A stretch of DNA of 60,813 nucleotides from Kurthia massiliensis (lineage in GTDB: Bacteria; Bacillota; Bacilli; Bacillales_A; Planococcaceae): the NCBI RefSeq assembly GCF_000285555.1, contig NZ_HE611005.1, positions 1 through 60,813 on the forward strand, in the 5' to 3' direction. Below, piece after piece: positions 36,899-44,560 of this stretch (its first letter is position 1; every line of letters begins with the position of its first letter). The translations under genes were made by a program, and so were the position numbers. The notes under the pieces are model-generated. The model was not told the DNA's origin. It made no database searches and saw only the letters and a program-made list of their open reading frames with translations.

Positions 36899-38047
36899 TT
36901 ATTTTTTGCGTGTTGTGTATAAGTCAGCCGATTCATCAAAGAAGAAACGACGTTTACCTTTACCGAACACGACGAGCATAATGTGGATAAATAACACGAC
37001 CATTAAAATCGCTGTTAAAATAGATGACCCGACTGCTAAGAACACAGACGCTTTATAATACGGTGATGCCATCGTCACTTCGACGTTGTTTAACACGCCG
37101 ACGACCGCTAGCATAAAGTACGCCATATAAAAAGCGGCAAAGCGTTTCACTAAGCGTGAAATCGTCGTTTTTCTCGACAATTTACTATCGTAGCGGAAGC
37201 GCATAATCCACGTACCGACTGTGCGACCGTTCCAAATAATCGGAATGATGCACAACCAAATAAATGCGAGTAGCGAGAATACGATAAATGAAGTCACTTC
37301 ATTTTGATTTGTGAAATATAAAATGACTTGGCGAATAATATCGATGATAAAAATATCAATGGCAATCGCAAGTAGGACGCTCATTGATTTCACTTCGTCG
37401 CGGTCGATTAACACTTTTGCACGCGCATTGATGTTTTCTTTTGAAGGGAACATCGCTAAAAATGCTGGTGCTAAGAAGAAACCAAGCACCGCACCTGATG
37501 CATTTAACATTAAATCATCGACATCGAAAATACGGTATGCACAGTTGTAAATGCCGTAAATGCCCGTAATTTGTGTGATTTCAAAAAACAGCGTCGTTGC
37601 AAGCGCGATAAGGCCTGCTTTCCACCAGCTTTTTTTGTGCGTTAAAAAATAACGTAAATACACACCTAATGGCAGTAACAGTAAGAAGTTGAAAAATGCT
37701 TGGTAAAAGGCCGGTTGTCTAAAGATTAAGACGTACGACGCCGGACTTTTCGCATTGAACCAGCCACCACTTAACGTATCTGTGATAAAGCGGAATGGCG
37801 TTAATGAATAGTGCTGTGTATTTGGATTTTGCATCGCACACGTATTGCGCGTATCTGGTAATGGGAGCAATACTAAAAATAGTGCGGCAATCATATAAAA
37901 AATAAATGAGAACGAAATCAATGTTTGTGATAAAGAAAAATAACCATGTTTACGGTACATATAAATCATCCACGGAATCCATAAAACGATTCCGAGCAAA
38001 ATGAATACGATTGACGCCGAATATAGCGGCTCCATATATGCCGACAT
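36899..38047 (-). CDS. VanZ-like and RDD domain fusion membrane protein
   Basis: About 382 residues. The N-terminal half has a VanZ-like domain (FRFITDTLSGGWFN..., NFLLLLPLGVYLRYFL, FFEITQITGIYGIYNCAYRIFDVDDLMLN, the last segment being typical of VanZ). The C-terminal half has an RDD-like domain (AIAIDIFIIDIIRQ, RTVGTWIMRFRYDS). VanZ proteins give teicoplanin resistance in enterococci by an unknown route; RDD domains are of varied function. ATG 38047 follows GGGGGGGA; a longer frame to 38110 lacks a site. Function here unknown. Confidence 0.82.
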   Translation of the reverse strand: MSAYMEPLYSASIVFILLGIVLWIPWMIYMYRKHGYFSLSQTLISFSFIFYMIAALFLVLLPLPDTRNTCAMQNPNTQHYSLTPFRFITDTLSGGWFNAKSPASYVLIFRQPAFYQAFFNFLLLLPLGVYLRYFLTHKKSWWKAGLIALATTLFFEITQITGIYGIYNCAYRIFDVDDLMLNASGAVLGFFLAPAFLAMFPSKENINARAKVLIDRDEVKSMSVLLAIAIDIFIIDIIRQVILYFTNQNEVTSFIVFSLLAFIWLCIIPIIWNGRTVGTWIMRFRYDSKLSRKTTISRLVKRFAAFYMAYFMLAVVGVLNNVEVTMASPYYKASVFLAVGSSILTAILMVVLFIHIMLVVFGKGKRRFFFDESADLYTTRKK

Positions 38048-38140
38048 ACTGTCCCCCCCTATGTAGCTTTTTTCAAAAATGAAAAGCTGTGACAAAAAGC
38101 CACAGCTCATCTTATTGTGAAACGCGAAAATCGCTGTTTA

Positions 38141-38428
38141 CTATTCTCCAGCTGTTACGTGTTCTGTTACGAACGCTAACACTTCTGCTTCTTCGTCTTC
38201 TTCTAACGCAAATTCTAATACTGCTTGATCTGCTTTTTGAATAAAGAAGTAGTCTGCAATTTTAATTGTCTCGTTTTTCGCAACGATGACACGTAATTCA
38301 ATACCGCCCTCAACATATAGCTCGTCGTCTTCGTCTACTTCGATATCAAGTAAAAACTCAAAACGTTGGCCTTCTAAAATGTTTGTAGGGTCTAAAATTT
38401 CTTCCATTGTATATGCGAGAATGTTCAT
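38141..38428 (-). CDS. Small acidic protein, DUF6509-like
   Basis: 95 residues, strongly acidic (VDEDDELYVEGGIELRVIVA, LEFALEEDEEAEV), predicted soluble alpha/beta. The pattern TMEEILDPTNILEGQRFEFLLDIEVDEDD resembles a conserved Bacillaceae family I recall as DUF6509; no function known. AAAGGAGC precedes the ATG. Confidence 0.75.
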   Translation of the reverse strand: MNILAYTMEEILDPTNILEGQRFEFLLDIEVDEDDELYVEGGIELRVIVAKNETIKIADYFFIQKADQAVLEFALEEDEEAEVLAFVTEHVTAGE

Positions 38429-38560
38429 TCGTTTTTCGCTCCTTTAATACTAGTTCACTTCTTTATCATAACGAAAATTTTTAATTAGTAAAGTTTTGAC
38501 CACTTTTTTTCACGAGATGTTCGGTACAATAGAGAAAAACATATTGTAAGGAGGATTTTT

Positions 38561-39739
38561 ATGCACGATTTATTGTATTACAAAGACGCCTACATGACAC
38601 AGTTTACAGCAGAGGTCGTTCAAACAGGCACCGATGACCGTGGTACATACGTCATTTTAAATAACACAGCGTTTTACCCAGAAGGTGGCGGTCAGCCGAA
38701 CGATGTCGGAACTTTAAACGGCGTACGCGTCGTCGATGTTCAAAAAGTAGACGGCGATATTCGTCACTACACAGAAAGCCCGATAACAACTACTGACGTT
38801 AACGGTGAAGTAGATTGGCACGTACGCTTTGACTACATGCAACAACACGCCGGCCAACATATTCTAACAGCCGCATTCGTCGAGCAATTCGGCTACGAAA
38901 CCGTATCATTCCATTTAGGTAGCGATACGGTCACAATCGACCTTGAAACAGAACAAGTAACTGCTGACGAACTTAAACGTGCCGAAGATCGCGCCAACGA
39001 AATCGTGCGTTTGAATCTTCCAATCGAAACGATTTGGGTAACTGCTGAACAAGCAGCCACGTACCCGCTTCGTAAACAACTAAAATTTACAGATGACGTA
39101 CGTCTCGTGATCATTCCTGACTTTGACTACAATGGTTGTGGCGGTACACACCCACGTGCAACAGGCGAAGTCGCGATGATTAAAATTATGTATACGGAAC
39201 GCATGAAGCAAAAAACACGCGTCCACTTTATGTGTGGCGAGCGTGTCCGTCAAAATATAGGCGAGCGCAAACGTATTATGCAACAAGCAGCGGCATTGCT
39301 AAGCCGTCCAGAATCGGATATCGCCATCGGTATCGACGCGTTACTCACAACGAATAAACAACTCGAAAAACAACTCGCAGCGGCGCGTGAGGCGTTGTTA
39401 GCGATCGACATTCATAAACTATCAACAGCCACAACACCATTCGTTACAGCTTCATTTGAAGGCTATTCAATGCAACAGCTACAAAAAGTAGCACGTACCG
39501 TCGTACAACAAGCGCCACATCAAGCGTTAGCGCTCGTATCGCATATCGATGACAAACTACAAGTCGTCATTGCTAAAGGGAAAGAAAGTACGTTAACGTT
39601 CCAGGCAAACGACTTATTAAAAGCTGTACTGCCAACGATTAACGGTCGCGGTGGTGGTAAGCCCGACTTCGCGCAAGGTGGCGGAGAAGCTAGTGTTTCT
39701 GCACAACAACTCATTGCAACGATTGAAGGTCAACAATAA
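38561..39739 (+). CDS. alaX: Alanyl-tRNA editing protein AlaX (long form)
   Basis: 392 residues: an N-terminal beta domain (AFYPEGGGQPNDVG), the editing domain with HAGQH (His 96 and His 100) and CGGTHPRATGEV (Cys about 184, His about 188) forming the zinc/editing site, and a C-terminal DHHA1-like domain with the glycine-rich NGRGGGKPDFAQGGG. It hydrolyses mischarged Ser- or Gly-tRNA-Ala in trans. TAAGGAGGA precedes the ATG. Stand-alone gene with its own terminator. Confidence 0.92.
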   Translation: MHDLLYYKDAYMTQFTAEVVQTGTDDRGTYVILNNTAFYPEGGGQPNDVGTLNGVRVVDVQKVDGDIRHYTESPITTTDVNGEVDWHVRFDYMQQHAGQHILTAAFVEQFGYETVSFHLGSDTVTIDLETEQVTADELKRAEDRANEIVRLNLPIETIWVTAEQAATYPLRKQLKFTDDVRLVIIPDFDYNGCGGTHPRATGEVAMIKIMYTERMKQKTRVHFMCGERVRQNIGERKRIMQQAAALLSRPESDIAIGIDALLTTNKQLEKQLAAAREALLAIDIHKLSTATTPFVTASFEGYSMQQLQKVARTVVQQAPHQALALVSHIDDKLQVVIAKGKESTLTFQANDLLKAVLPTINGRGGGKPDFAQGGGEASVSAQQLIATIEGQQ

Positions 39740-39740
39740 T

Positions 39741-39773
39741 ACGTATCGCGCGAATGCGCGATACGTTTTTTTC
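39741..39773 (+). terminator. alaX terminator
   Basis: ACGTATCGCGC-GAAT-GCGCGATACGT perfect 11-base stem followed by seven T. Confidence 0.92.
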
Positions 39774-39774
39774 G

Positions 39775-39804
39775 CAAAAAAAAAACTCACCAGTAGCGAT
39801 GAGT
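39775..39804 (-). terminator. Terminator of the candidate structured RNA
   Basis: ACTCATC-GCTACTG-GTGAGT (one mismatch) on the minus strand followed by ten T. It is separate from the alaX terminator and would end transcripts coming from the right. Confidence 0.85.
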
Positions 39805-40110
39805 CAAAAAAGAATATGAAAAGGGAGATTACATACCACTTGAGTACAAGTGGTTATGTATAGACGTCCACTCTTGCTTTCATTATGGACACGCCCGATG
39901 GTTGATCGGAAAAGGAAGAGCTAACGTCTATTTGACAACACTAGACTATAGGTGATTCTAGCTGTCGTATACGTTCCTCAACAGAAAGCATATAGGTGTA
40001 AGTGTTATTCGCTTATTCAGAAAAAATGAATAAGCCAACGATGTGGTCTAATTTCGCATTTTCTATTAAGGATTACTTATTATTTACCCTGCTCTTTTTT
40101 AATCAAAACG
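39785..40110 (-). ncRNA. Candidate structured RNA, identity unknown
   Basis: A 380-base gap without a credible gene holds many helices: ACATA-CCACTTG/CAAGTGG-TATGT (39831-39859), a long-range 8-base stem ATAGACGT/ACGTCTAT (39860-39867 with 39924-39931) enclosing CCGAT/ATCGG (39895-39909), CTAGA/TCTAG (39941-39961) and GCTTATTC/GAATAAGC (40011-40035). A strong minus-strand terminator closes it. A weak promoter (TTGATT, 18 bases, TAATAA) lies near 40070-40105. The strand is inferred from the terminator. It could be a known RNA class I do not recognise, or a long 3' untranslated region of the 418-residue protein gene. Confidence 0.5.
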
Positions 40111-40126
40111 TATTTTCGTCAAAAAA

Positions 40127-41383
40127 CTAGTATTTTAAGTCGAAAAACCAAAAATCTTCTGCTTTAATAATTCCGAGGAACTTGTTCCAATCAGCGATAC
40201 GCAACTGTAACGTAAACGCATCTGCCTCTGCACCAATCGTCGGGCTCTTCTGATTAAAGCGATACCATTCGTTCGAATCTTGATAACGTTCTAAGTGGCT
40301 ACCTTGACGTACTTTTTCATCAAACACTTCAAATGCTTCGTGTACGACATTCGTAAAAATCGGTTCAATCGCATGTGCGATCGCCAACTTATGTAACTTA
40401 TTTGTCCACAAGCTTACCGCTTCACGATCAATCGGTCCATACAAACGTTTATCCGTCGCATACGGATTTTGAAATTCTTCGCGTTGACGTTTGTCTAAAT
40501 CATTCACTTTATACTCATAAAATGAATGATAGGCGATGCGGAATTTTTCACGTAACCCTGCTGTAATTTTCGGGTGTTCAATGAGCACTTGCGTTTTCAT
40601 CGCGAAAATACCGAGTTCGATGCCGAGCTGTTCTTCACTTACAGCCGTCGATTTTTGCATAATGAGCCATTTACGTGCCGATTGATAAAATGCGGCAACA
40701 GCAATTAATTCATCTTCGCTATATAAACGGTCTGGTAGCGTCGTACCATGTTGAACGGTTACGAGGCGTAAAATATCCCCCATAAAATAAGAATCCCGCA
40801 GCAACCATTCGTGTTCCGTCCCAACGATTTGTGCGTAATCGTCGTGAAGACGAACGTACTCTGCGTATTGATAAATTTTACGGCGATACAGCTCTTGAAT
40901 AGATTCAAACAATAACGGCCCTTCGTTCGGCAATTCATTTCGTGCGAAGAAATCCCCAATACCATCGACAAATACAGATGTCATACGCTCAAAGCTGCGG
41001 TTAAAAATCGTACGCAACTGTTCGAGCTGTTCTTCTCGTTCATGTTCATCAAAGTCGCGATGAATACGTGCATGGTATGTGACGTATTGTGATGCTAAAT
41101 AATCGATATGCTCGACAATCGTACACATACGTTTCGTTGAAATGCCATTTTTCGCACTTAAATTGTACTCGACCATTTTCCATAAAATTTCACGTGGCAA
41201 CCCTTGTTGATAAATTTCTTCATGTGTCATATGTTGTAGTTTCACTTGTTTATCTGGTGAATAATAACGTGGCAAACGTTCCTTCGCTTTTTCGATGTAT
41301 GCTTGTTTTAATTCGCTTAAATTTGAAATGTCTACATCTCCTTCGATATGGTCTGTACGCTTACCACCATTAGAAATCGTCAT
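40127..41383 (-). CDS. Conserved-looking protein of unknown function, 418 residues
   Basis: I do not recognise a family. The protein is cytosolic, mainly helical, rich in Arg, Tyr and Glu, with no signal peptide or membrane segment. Regions such as ERLPRYYSPDKQVKLQHMTHEE and SPTIGAEADAFTLQLRIADW have no motif known to me. GAGGGGAGCG lies before the ATG. No terminator follows directly; the first minus-strand terminator is 340 bases on, so its transcript may include the structured region at 39.8-40.1 kb. Confidence 0.7.
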   Translation of the reverse strand: MTISNGGKRTDHIEGDVDISNLSELKQAYIEKAKERLPRYYSPDKQVKLQHMTHEEIYQQGLPREILWKMVEYNLSAKNGISTKRMCTIVEHIDYLASQYVTYHARIHRDFDEHEREEQLEQLRTIFNRSFERMTSVFVDGIGDFFARNELPNEGPLLFESIQELYRRKIYQYAEYVRLHDDYAQIVGTEHEWLLRDSYFMGDILRLVTVQHGTTLPDRLYSEDELIAVAAFYQSARKWLIMQKSTAVSEEQLGIELGIFAMKTQVLIEHPKITAGLREKFRIAYHSFYEYKVNDLDKRQREEFQNPYATDKRLYGPIDREAVSLWTNKLHKLAIAHAIEPIFTNVVHEAFEVFDEKVRQGSHLERYQDSNEWYRFNQKSPTIGAEADAFTLQLRIADWNKFLGIIKAEDFWFFDLKY

Positions 41384-41509
41384 ATCGCTAAAACGCTCCC
41401 CTCATCATGCATGTCGATACGTTTCAATATTTTGAAAATTGCTTATATCCTATTATAGAAGATTATCATCCTTTTTGAAACGGTCTGACGTATGACGAAT
41501 TTTTTGCAT

Positions 41510-41540
41510 AAAAAAAGAAGTTGGGAAATCCCAACTTCTT
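41510..41540 (-). terminator. csp terminator
   Basis: AAGAAGTTGGG-ATTT-CCCAACTTCTT, perfect 11-base stem with T tail on the minus strand. Confidence 0.9.
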
Positions 41541-41549
41541 TATCAGCAA

Positions 41550-41750
41550 TTAGATTTTTTCTACGTTTGCTGCTTGTGGACCACGGTTGCCTTCTTCGAT
41601 GTTGAATTCAACTTTTTGGCCTTCTTCTAAAGTTTTGAAACCTTCAGATTGGATTGCTGAGAAGTGTACGAATACATCGTCGCCGCCTTCTACTGCGATG
41701 AAGCCGAAGCCTTTTTCTGCGTTAAACCATTTAACTGTACCTTGTGTCAT
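41550..41750 (-). CDS. csp: Cold-shock protein (CspA/CspB family)
   Basis: 66 residues, a single cold-shock domain with RNP1 KGFGFIAVE and RNP2 VFVHFSAI, aromatic residues in place for single-stranded nucleic acid binding. It acts as an RNA chaperone. AGGAGGTC is a near-perfect ribosome site. The 140-base leader contains a terminator-like hairpin. Confidence 0.95.
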   Translation of the reverse strand: MTQGTVKWFNAEKGFGFIAVEGGDDVFVHFSAIQSEGFKTLEEGQKVEFNIEEGNRGPQAANVEKI

Positions 41751-41800
41751 GTGTAATGACCTCCTAAAAAATAATAATAATAGAGATCTCTTTCAATTGG

Positions 41801-41863
41801 TAAAAAAAATTCACTCACTGAAAAGTGGAATCGCCTTAAACAATTCCCTTCTAGTGAGTGAAT
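41801..41863 (-). promoter_or_regulatory. Terminator-like hairpin in csp leader (putative attenuator)
   Basis: On the minus strand ATTCACTCACT (41853-41863) pairs perfectly with AGTGAGTGAAT (41809-41819), with an inner GGAAT/ATTCC helix, and is followed by a run of eight T. It lies between the csp promoter and its start codon, so it can stop transcription or be a stable leader hairpin. Confidence 0.75.
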
Positions 41864-41900
41864 GCCTTAATTACGATGAACCGATTTCTTTATTGACTCT

Positions 41901-41929
41901 ATTATATAACGTATACCCTTTATTGTCGA
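41901..41929 (-). promoter_or_regulatory. csp promoter
   Basis: Minus-strand TCGACA (41924-41929), exactly 17 bases, perfect TATAAT (41901-41906). Expected start near 41894, giving a leader of about 140 bases. Confidence 0.7.
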
Positions 41930-41996
41930 ATAAAAACTTCTAAATCGGTCAGAATTTTTTGCCATTTTTTAGAGTCAAATGTTACGGGCATGCGTT

Positions 41997-42668
41997 TTAA
42001 AGCGTTTTATGATGACGTTGTAAAAGTTTTGAAATTTCACTATAACCGCTTTTTTCGGCATGTTCTAGCGGTGTGACGCCATCTTTGTCTGCAATGTTCG
42101 GGTTGGCGCCAGCATCAAGTAATAGTGCAACGATGCGCTTGTAGTTAGCCGAACCATCGCCTAAAATGATTGCTTCAAGTAACGCTGTCCACCCTAAATG
42201 ATTAATGTGGTCGATATTACTCGCCGTATTATTTAAAATCCATTCGACTGTTTCGACCGAGCCACGTTCACACGCAGGAATTAATCCGATGCCCCCGTAA
42301 CGATTCGTTACATGCGGATCTATTTTCCCTTTCATCAACGTCAAAATGTCGACGTATCCTTCAGCTGCCGCATATAAATACGGCGAGTTTTTCATATTGT
42401 CTTGTTGATTGACGTTGGCGCCGGCGTCGATTAATAACGCCGCTAATTCAACGTGATGATTGTATGTAGCCATCATGAGCGCGGTACGACCTCGACGATT
42501 CGTTGCATGAATGTTTTGGCCACGCGCAATATATTTTTTTACTGCTTTTAAATCTTGGTCTTGAATAGCACGGAACCACGTCGGTTCAGGGCCTTCTTTT
42601 TGCTTTTTATATCCTAGCGCTACTCCAACAGAGATGGCTAACATCGCTAATTTGTTATGTTTTTTCAT
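41997..42668 (-). CDS. Membrane-anchored ankyrin-repeat protein
   Basis: About 223 residues: N-terminal hydrophobic segment (KLAMLAISVGVALGY) then five or so ankyrin repeats (RGRTALMMATYNHHVELAALL, LGWTALLEAIILGDGS, DGVTPLEHAEKSGYSEISKLL). Ankyrin repeats mediate protein binding; the partner is unknown. The ATG at 42668 is preferred over an in-frame GTG at 42680, though AGGATG is rather far. It follows the NAD(P)-binding protein gene closely, so the two may be cotranscribed. Confidence 0.8.
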   Translation of the reverse strand: MKKHNKLAMLAISVGVALGYKKQKEGPEPTWFRAIQDQDLKAVKKYIARGQNIHATNRRGRTALMMATYNHHVELAALLIDAGANVNQQDNMKNSPYLYAAAEGYVDILTLMKGKIDPHVTNRYGGIGLIPACERGSVETVEWILNNTASNIDHINHLGWTALLEAIILGDGSANYKRIVALLLDAGANPNIADKDGVTPLEHAEKSGYSEISKLLQRHHKTL

Positions 42669-42693
42669 AAAAGCGAACACATCCTATAATCTG

Positions 42694-43311
42694 TTAATAC
42701 GCAATGCCGACCCGCTTTTCACTAAATAGGTGATCGGTCATTACAGTGTACGTAAAATCGGCAGTGTCATAAACGGATATACGCATTCCATCTTCAGGTA
42801 ATAAATCAGCTTCTACACGATACGTACCTGTTCGTTCCCCGATTGGTAATGCGGTCGGACATACGATTGTCCAATCTAAGCTCGTCTGACGCAACATATC
42901 ATAGACACGTGCGTGTTCCTCAGCTGCAAACTTTTTCGCACGACGTGATTCAATCGAATCGTAGCGAAGTTTGCCTGGTTCTAATCGGCTGTCTAATATA
43001 CCTGCCGTGCCAATAGAGACGATTCGGCGAATGTTAAGTTTCACGCACAGGTCAATCATATGTGCCATCGATTCCGTTAACGTTGTCGTTTGATCGGTTC
43101 CGAGAGATGAGACGACGATGTCTGCATCTGTCATCACTTTCGCAACGTCGTCATATTGTTTTGCATCGCCTTGTACGATTTTTAAATTAGGTGCCGGCGT
43201 TAGCTTTGCAACGTCCCGTACGAGCGCTGTTACCGTATGCCCTTCAGCAAGTGCACGTGTTAAAAAAACGTTTCCGACACGTCCTGTCGCACCGAATAAT
43301 GCGATATGCAT
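42694..43311 (-). CDS. NAD(P)-binding atypical SDR (NmrA/YwnB-like)
   Basis: 205 residues. Rossmann start MHIALFGATGRVGNVFLTRAL with the GxxGxxG nucleotide loop, VTALVRD, and DIVVSSLGTD. The lack of a clear YxxxK suggests the atypical or redox-sensor group such as NmrA or YwnB-like proteins rather than a classical dehydrogenase. Substrate unknown. AAGGGGGAA precedes the ATG. Confidence 0.82.
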   Translation of the reverse strand: MHIALFGATGRVGNVFLTRALAEGHTVTALVRDVAKLTPAPNLKIVQGDAKQYDDVAKVMTDADIVVSSLGTDQTTTLTESMAHMIDLCVKLNIRRIVSIGTAGILDSRLEPGKLRYDSIESRRAKKFAAEEHARVYDMLRQTSLDWTIVCPTALPIGERTGTYRVEADLLPEDGMRISVYDTADFTYTVMTDHLFSEKRVGIAY

Positions 43312-43400
43312 ACCGATTCCCCCTTGAATTGATATTGGTACTATTATTGTATGTTATTTTTTCATGAGATAGCTAGGGAGAGGGTTTCAATTGCGACAAA

Positions 43401-43429
43401 AAGAAAAAGAAGCCTTATGAATCGGCTTC
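43401..43429 (-). terminator. mnh operon terminator
   Basis: GAAGCC-GATTCATAA-GGCTTC followed by TTTTTC on the minus strand. The left arm lies in the end of mnhG. Confidence 0.6.
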
Positions 43430-43810
43430 CTTTCGGCGTTCTATTGTTCTTTTTTTGCCATGTTCATCAAAAATTTGATCATAGAGCGCATCTTCTCCAG
43501 ATTGCTCCGACAGCTTTACGCCGGAACGATACGCAGCACGTGTAATTAAATGACCAGCAACCGGTGCAGTTAAAAATACGAAAATGATGCCGAGCAATAA
43601 ACGGATACTCACATAATTCGTTGACGCAATTAAATAAATGAACGCACCGATAAGTGATAATAACACCGCAAGTGTCGAGCTTTTCGTTGCGGCATGAGAA
43701 CGCGTATACACATCTGGCATACGCAGCACGCCGATTGCGCTAATGACACTCATGATACTGGCGAAGAAAATGAAAAATACAGCGATTGTTTCAACGATTA
43801 GATTTACGTT
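43415..43810 (-). CDS. mnhG: Na+/H+ antiporter subunit G
   Basis: About 131 residues with three membrane helices and the MnhG/PhaG core SAIGVLRMPDVYTRSHAATKS. The TTG start at 43810 (GAGGTG six bases upstream) fits the usual length and overlaps mnhF by 20 bases; a longer frame to 43858 would overlap further without a ribosome site. Part of the hetero-oligomeric Mrp complex that exchanges Na+ for protons. Confidence 0.92.
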   Translation of the reverse strand, partial: NVNLIVETIAVFFIFFASIMSVISAIGVLRMPDVYTRSHAATKSSTLAVLLSLIGAFIYLIASTNYVSIRLLLGIIFVFLTAPVAGHLITRAAYRSGVKLSEQSGEDALYDQIFDEHGKKRTIERRKEADS

Positions 43811-44075
43811 CAATGATGACACCTCGCTCAATAAATTTTGAAAATGCAATTGTGCCAATAAACGACAAAATCCCTAAAATTAAAATGACTTCTAAATAAG
43901 CTGTCGTGCGCTGTAAAATCGAAATGATGGCAATCATCGGCAATAAATTCACGCCGATCATATCGAGTGCGACGACGCGGTCTGGTAGCGACGGCCCTTT
44001 AATCGCTCGGTAAAGACAAATTAAAATCGTTATCGAGAAAAAGATCAGAGAAATCCACAGCATGTTGTCAATCAT
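43791..44075 (-). CDS. mnhF: Na+/H+ antiporter subunit F
   Basis: 94 residues, three membrane helices, with GPSLPDRVVALDMIGVNLLP typical of MnhF/PhaF. A full AAGGAGGTGA precedes the ATG, which lies inside the end of mnhE (8-base overlap). Confidence 0.94.
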   Translation of the reverse strand: MIDNMLWISLIFFSITILICLYRAIKGPSLPDRVVALDMIGVNLLPMIAIISILQRTTAYLEVILILGILSFIGTIAFSKFIERGVIIERKSNR

Positions 44076-44556
44076 TGCGCGTCACCTCCTTAATAGCGTG
44101 TTCGAATGAGTCCATCGATTTTAAAATCGACTGACGCGTTTTCCCCATATCGGTCGCATGAATATAAAAAATATCATTATTCGGTGAAATATCGATGACG
44201 ACCGAGCCAGGTGTGAGCGTCAATAATAGCGCAAGCGCCGTGACTTCTGCTTCCGACTTTAAATTCGTTTTATACGTGAAAATCCCTGGCGTAATATCCA
44301 TTTTGGGACTCATCACTTGTTTTAACACGAGCGATGTCGATAAGACGAGCTCTTTGAAAAACAGTAAAATTAATTTAATAATGGCGATCAGGCGGCGTAA
44401 GTAAAAGGCAGTACCGAAAAAGCGATGCATAAGGTATAGCACGACGATACCGATACAAAAGCCTGTGAAAAACGTCGTTAACTGAATCGATTCTTCATCT
44501 TTTAACAACATCCATAGCACAGCAATAAATAAATTTAATAAAAATTGTAATGCCAT
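44068..44556 (-). CDS. mnhE: Na+/H+ antiporter subunit E
   Basis: 162 residues. Two N-terminal membrane helices, then the MnhE soluble part LKSEAEVTALALLLTLTPGSVVIDI, a family signature. It lies four bases after mnhD. Confidence 0.94.
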   Translation of the reverse strand: MALQFLLNLFIAVLWMLLKDEESIQLTTFFTGFCIGIVVLYLMHRFFGTAFYLRRLIAIIKLILLFFKELVLSTSLVLKQVMSPKMDITPGIFTYKTNLKSEAEVTALALLLTLTPGSVVIDISPNNDIFYIHATDMGKTRQSILKSMDSFEHAIKEVTRND

Positions 44557-44560
44557 TCAC

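Noticed and set aside
39817..39864. A 15-codon frame starting at ATG with an AAGGGAG nearby in the 39.8 kb gap
   Set aside because: The AAGGGAG lies inside the frame, not before it, and the sequence is better explained as arms of a hairpin.
39785..40110. Calling the structured region RNase P, tmRNA or 6S RNA
   Set aside because: I could not find the conserved blocks of RNase P RNA or a tRNA-like end, and my recall of 6S sequences is not firm enough to claim it.
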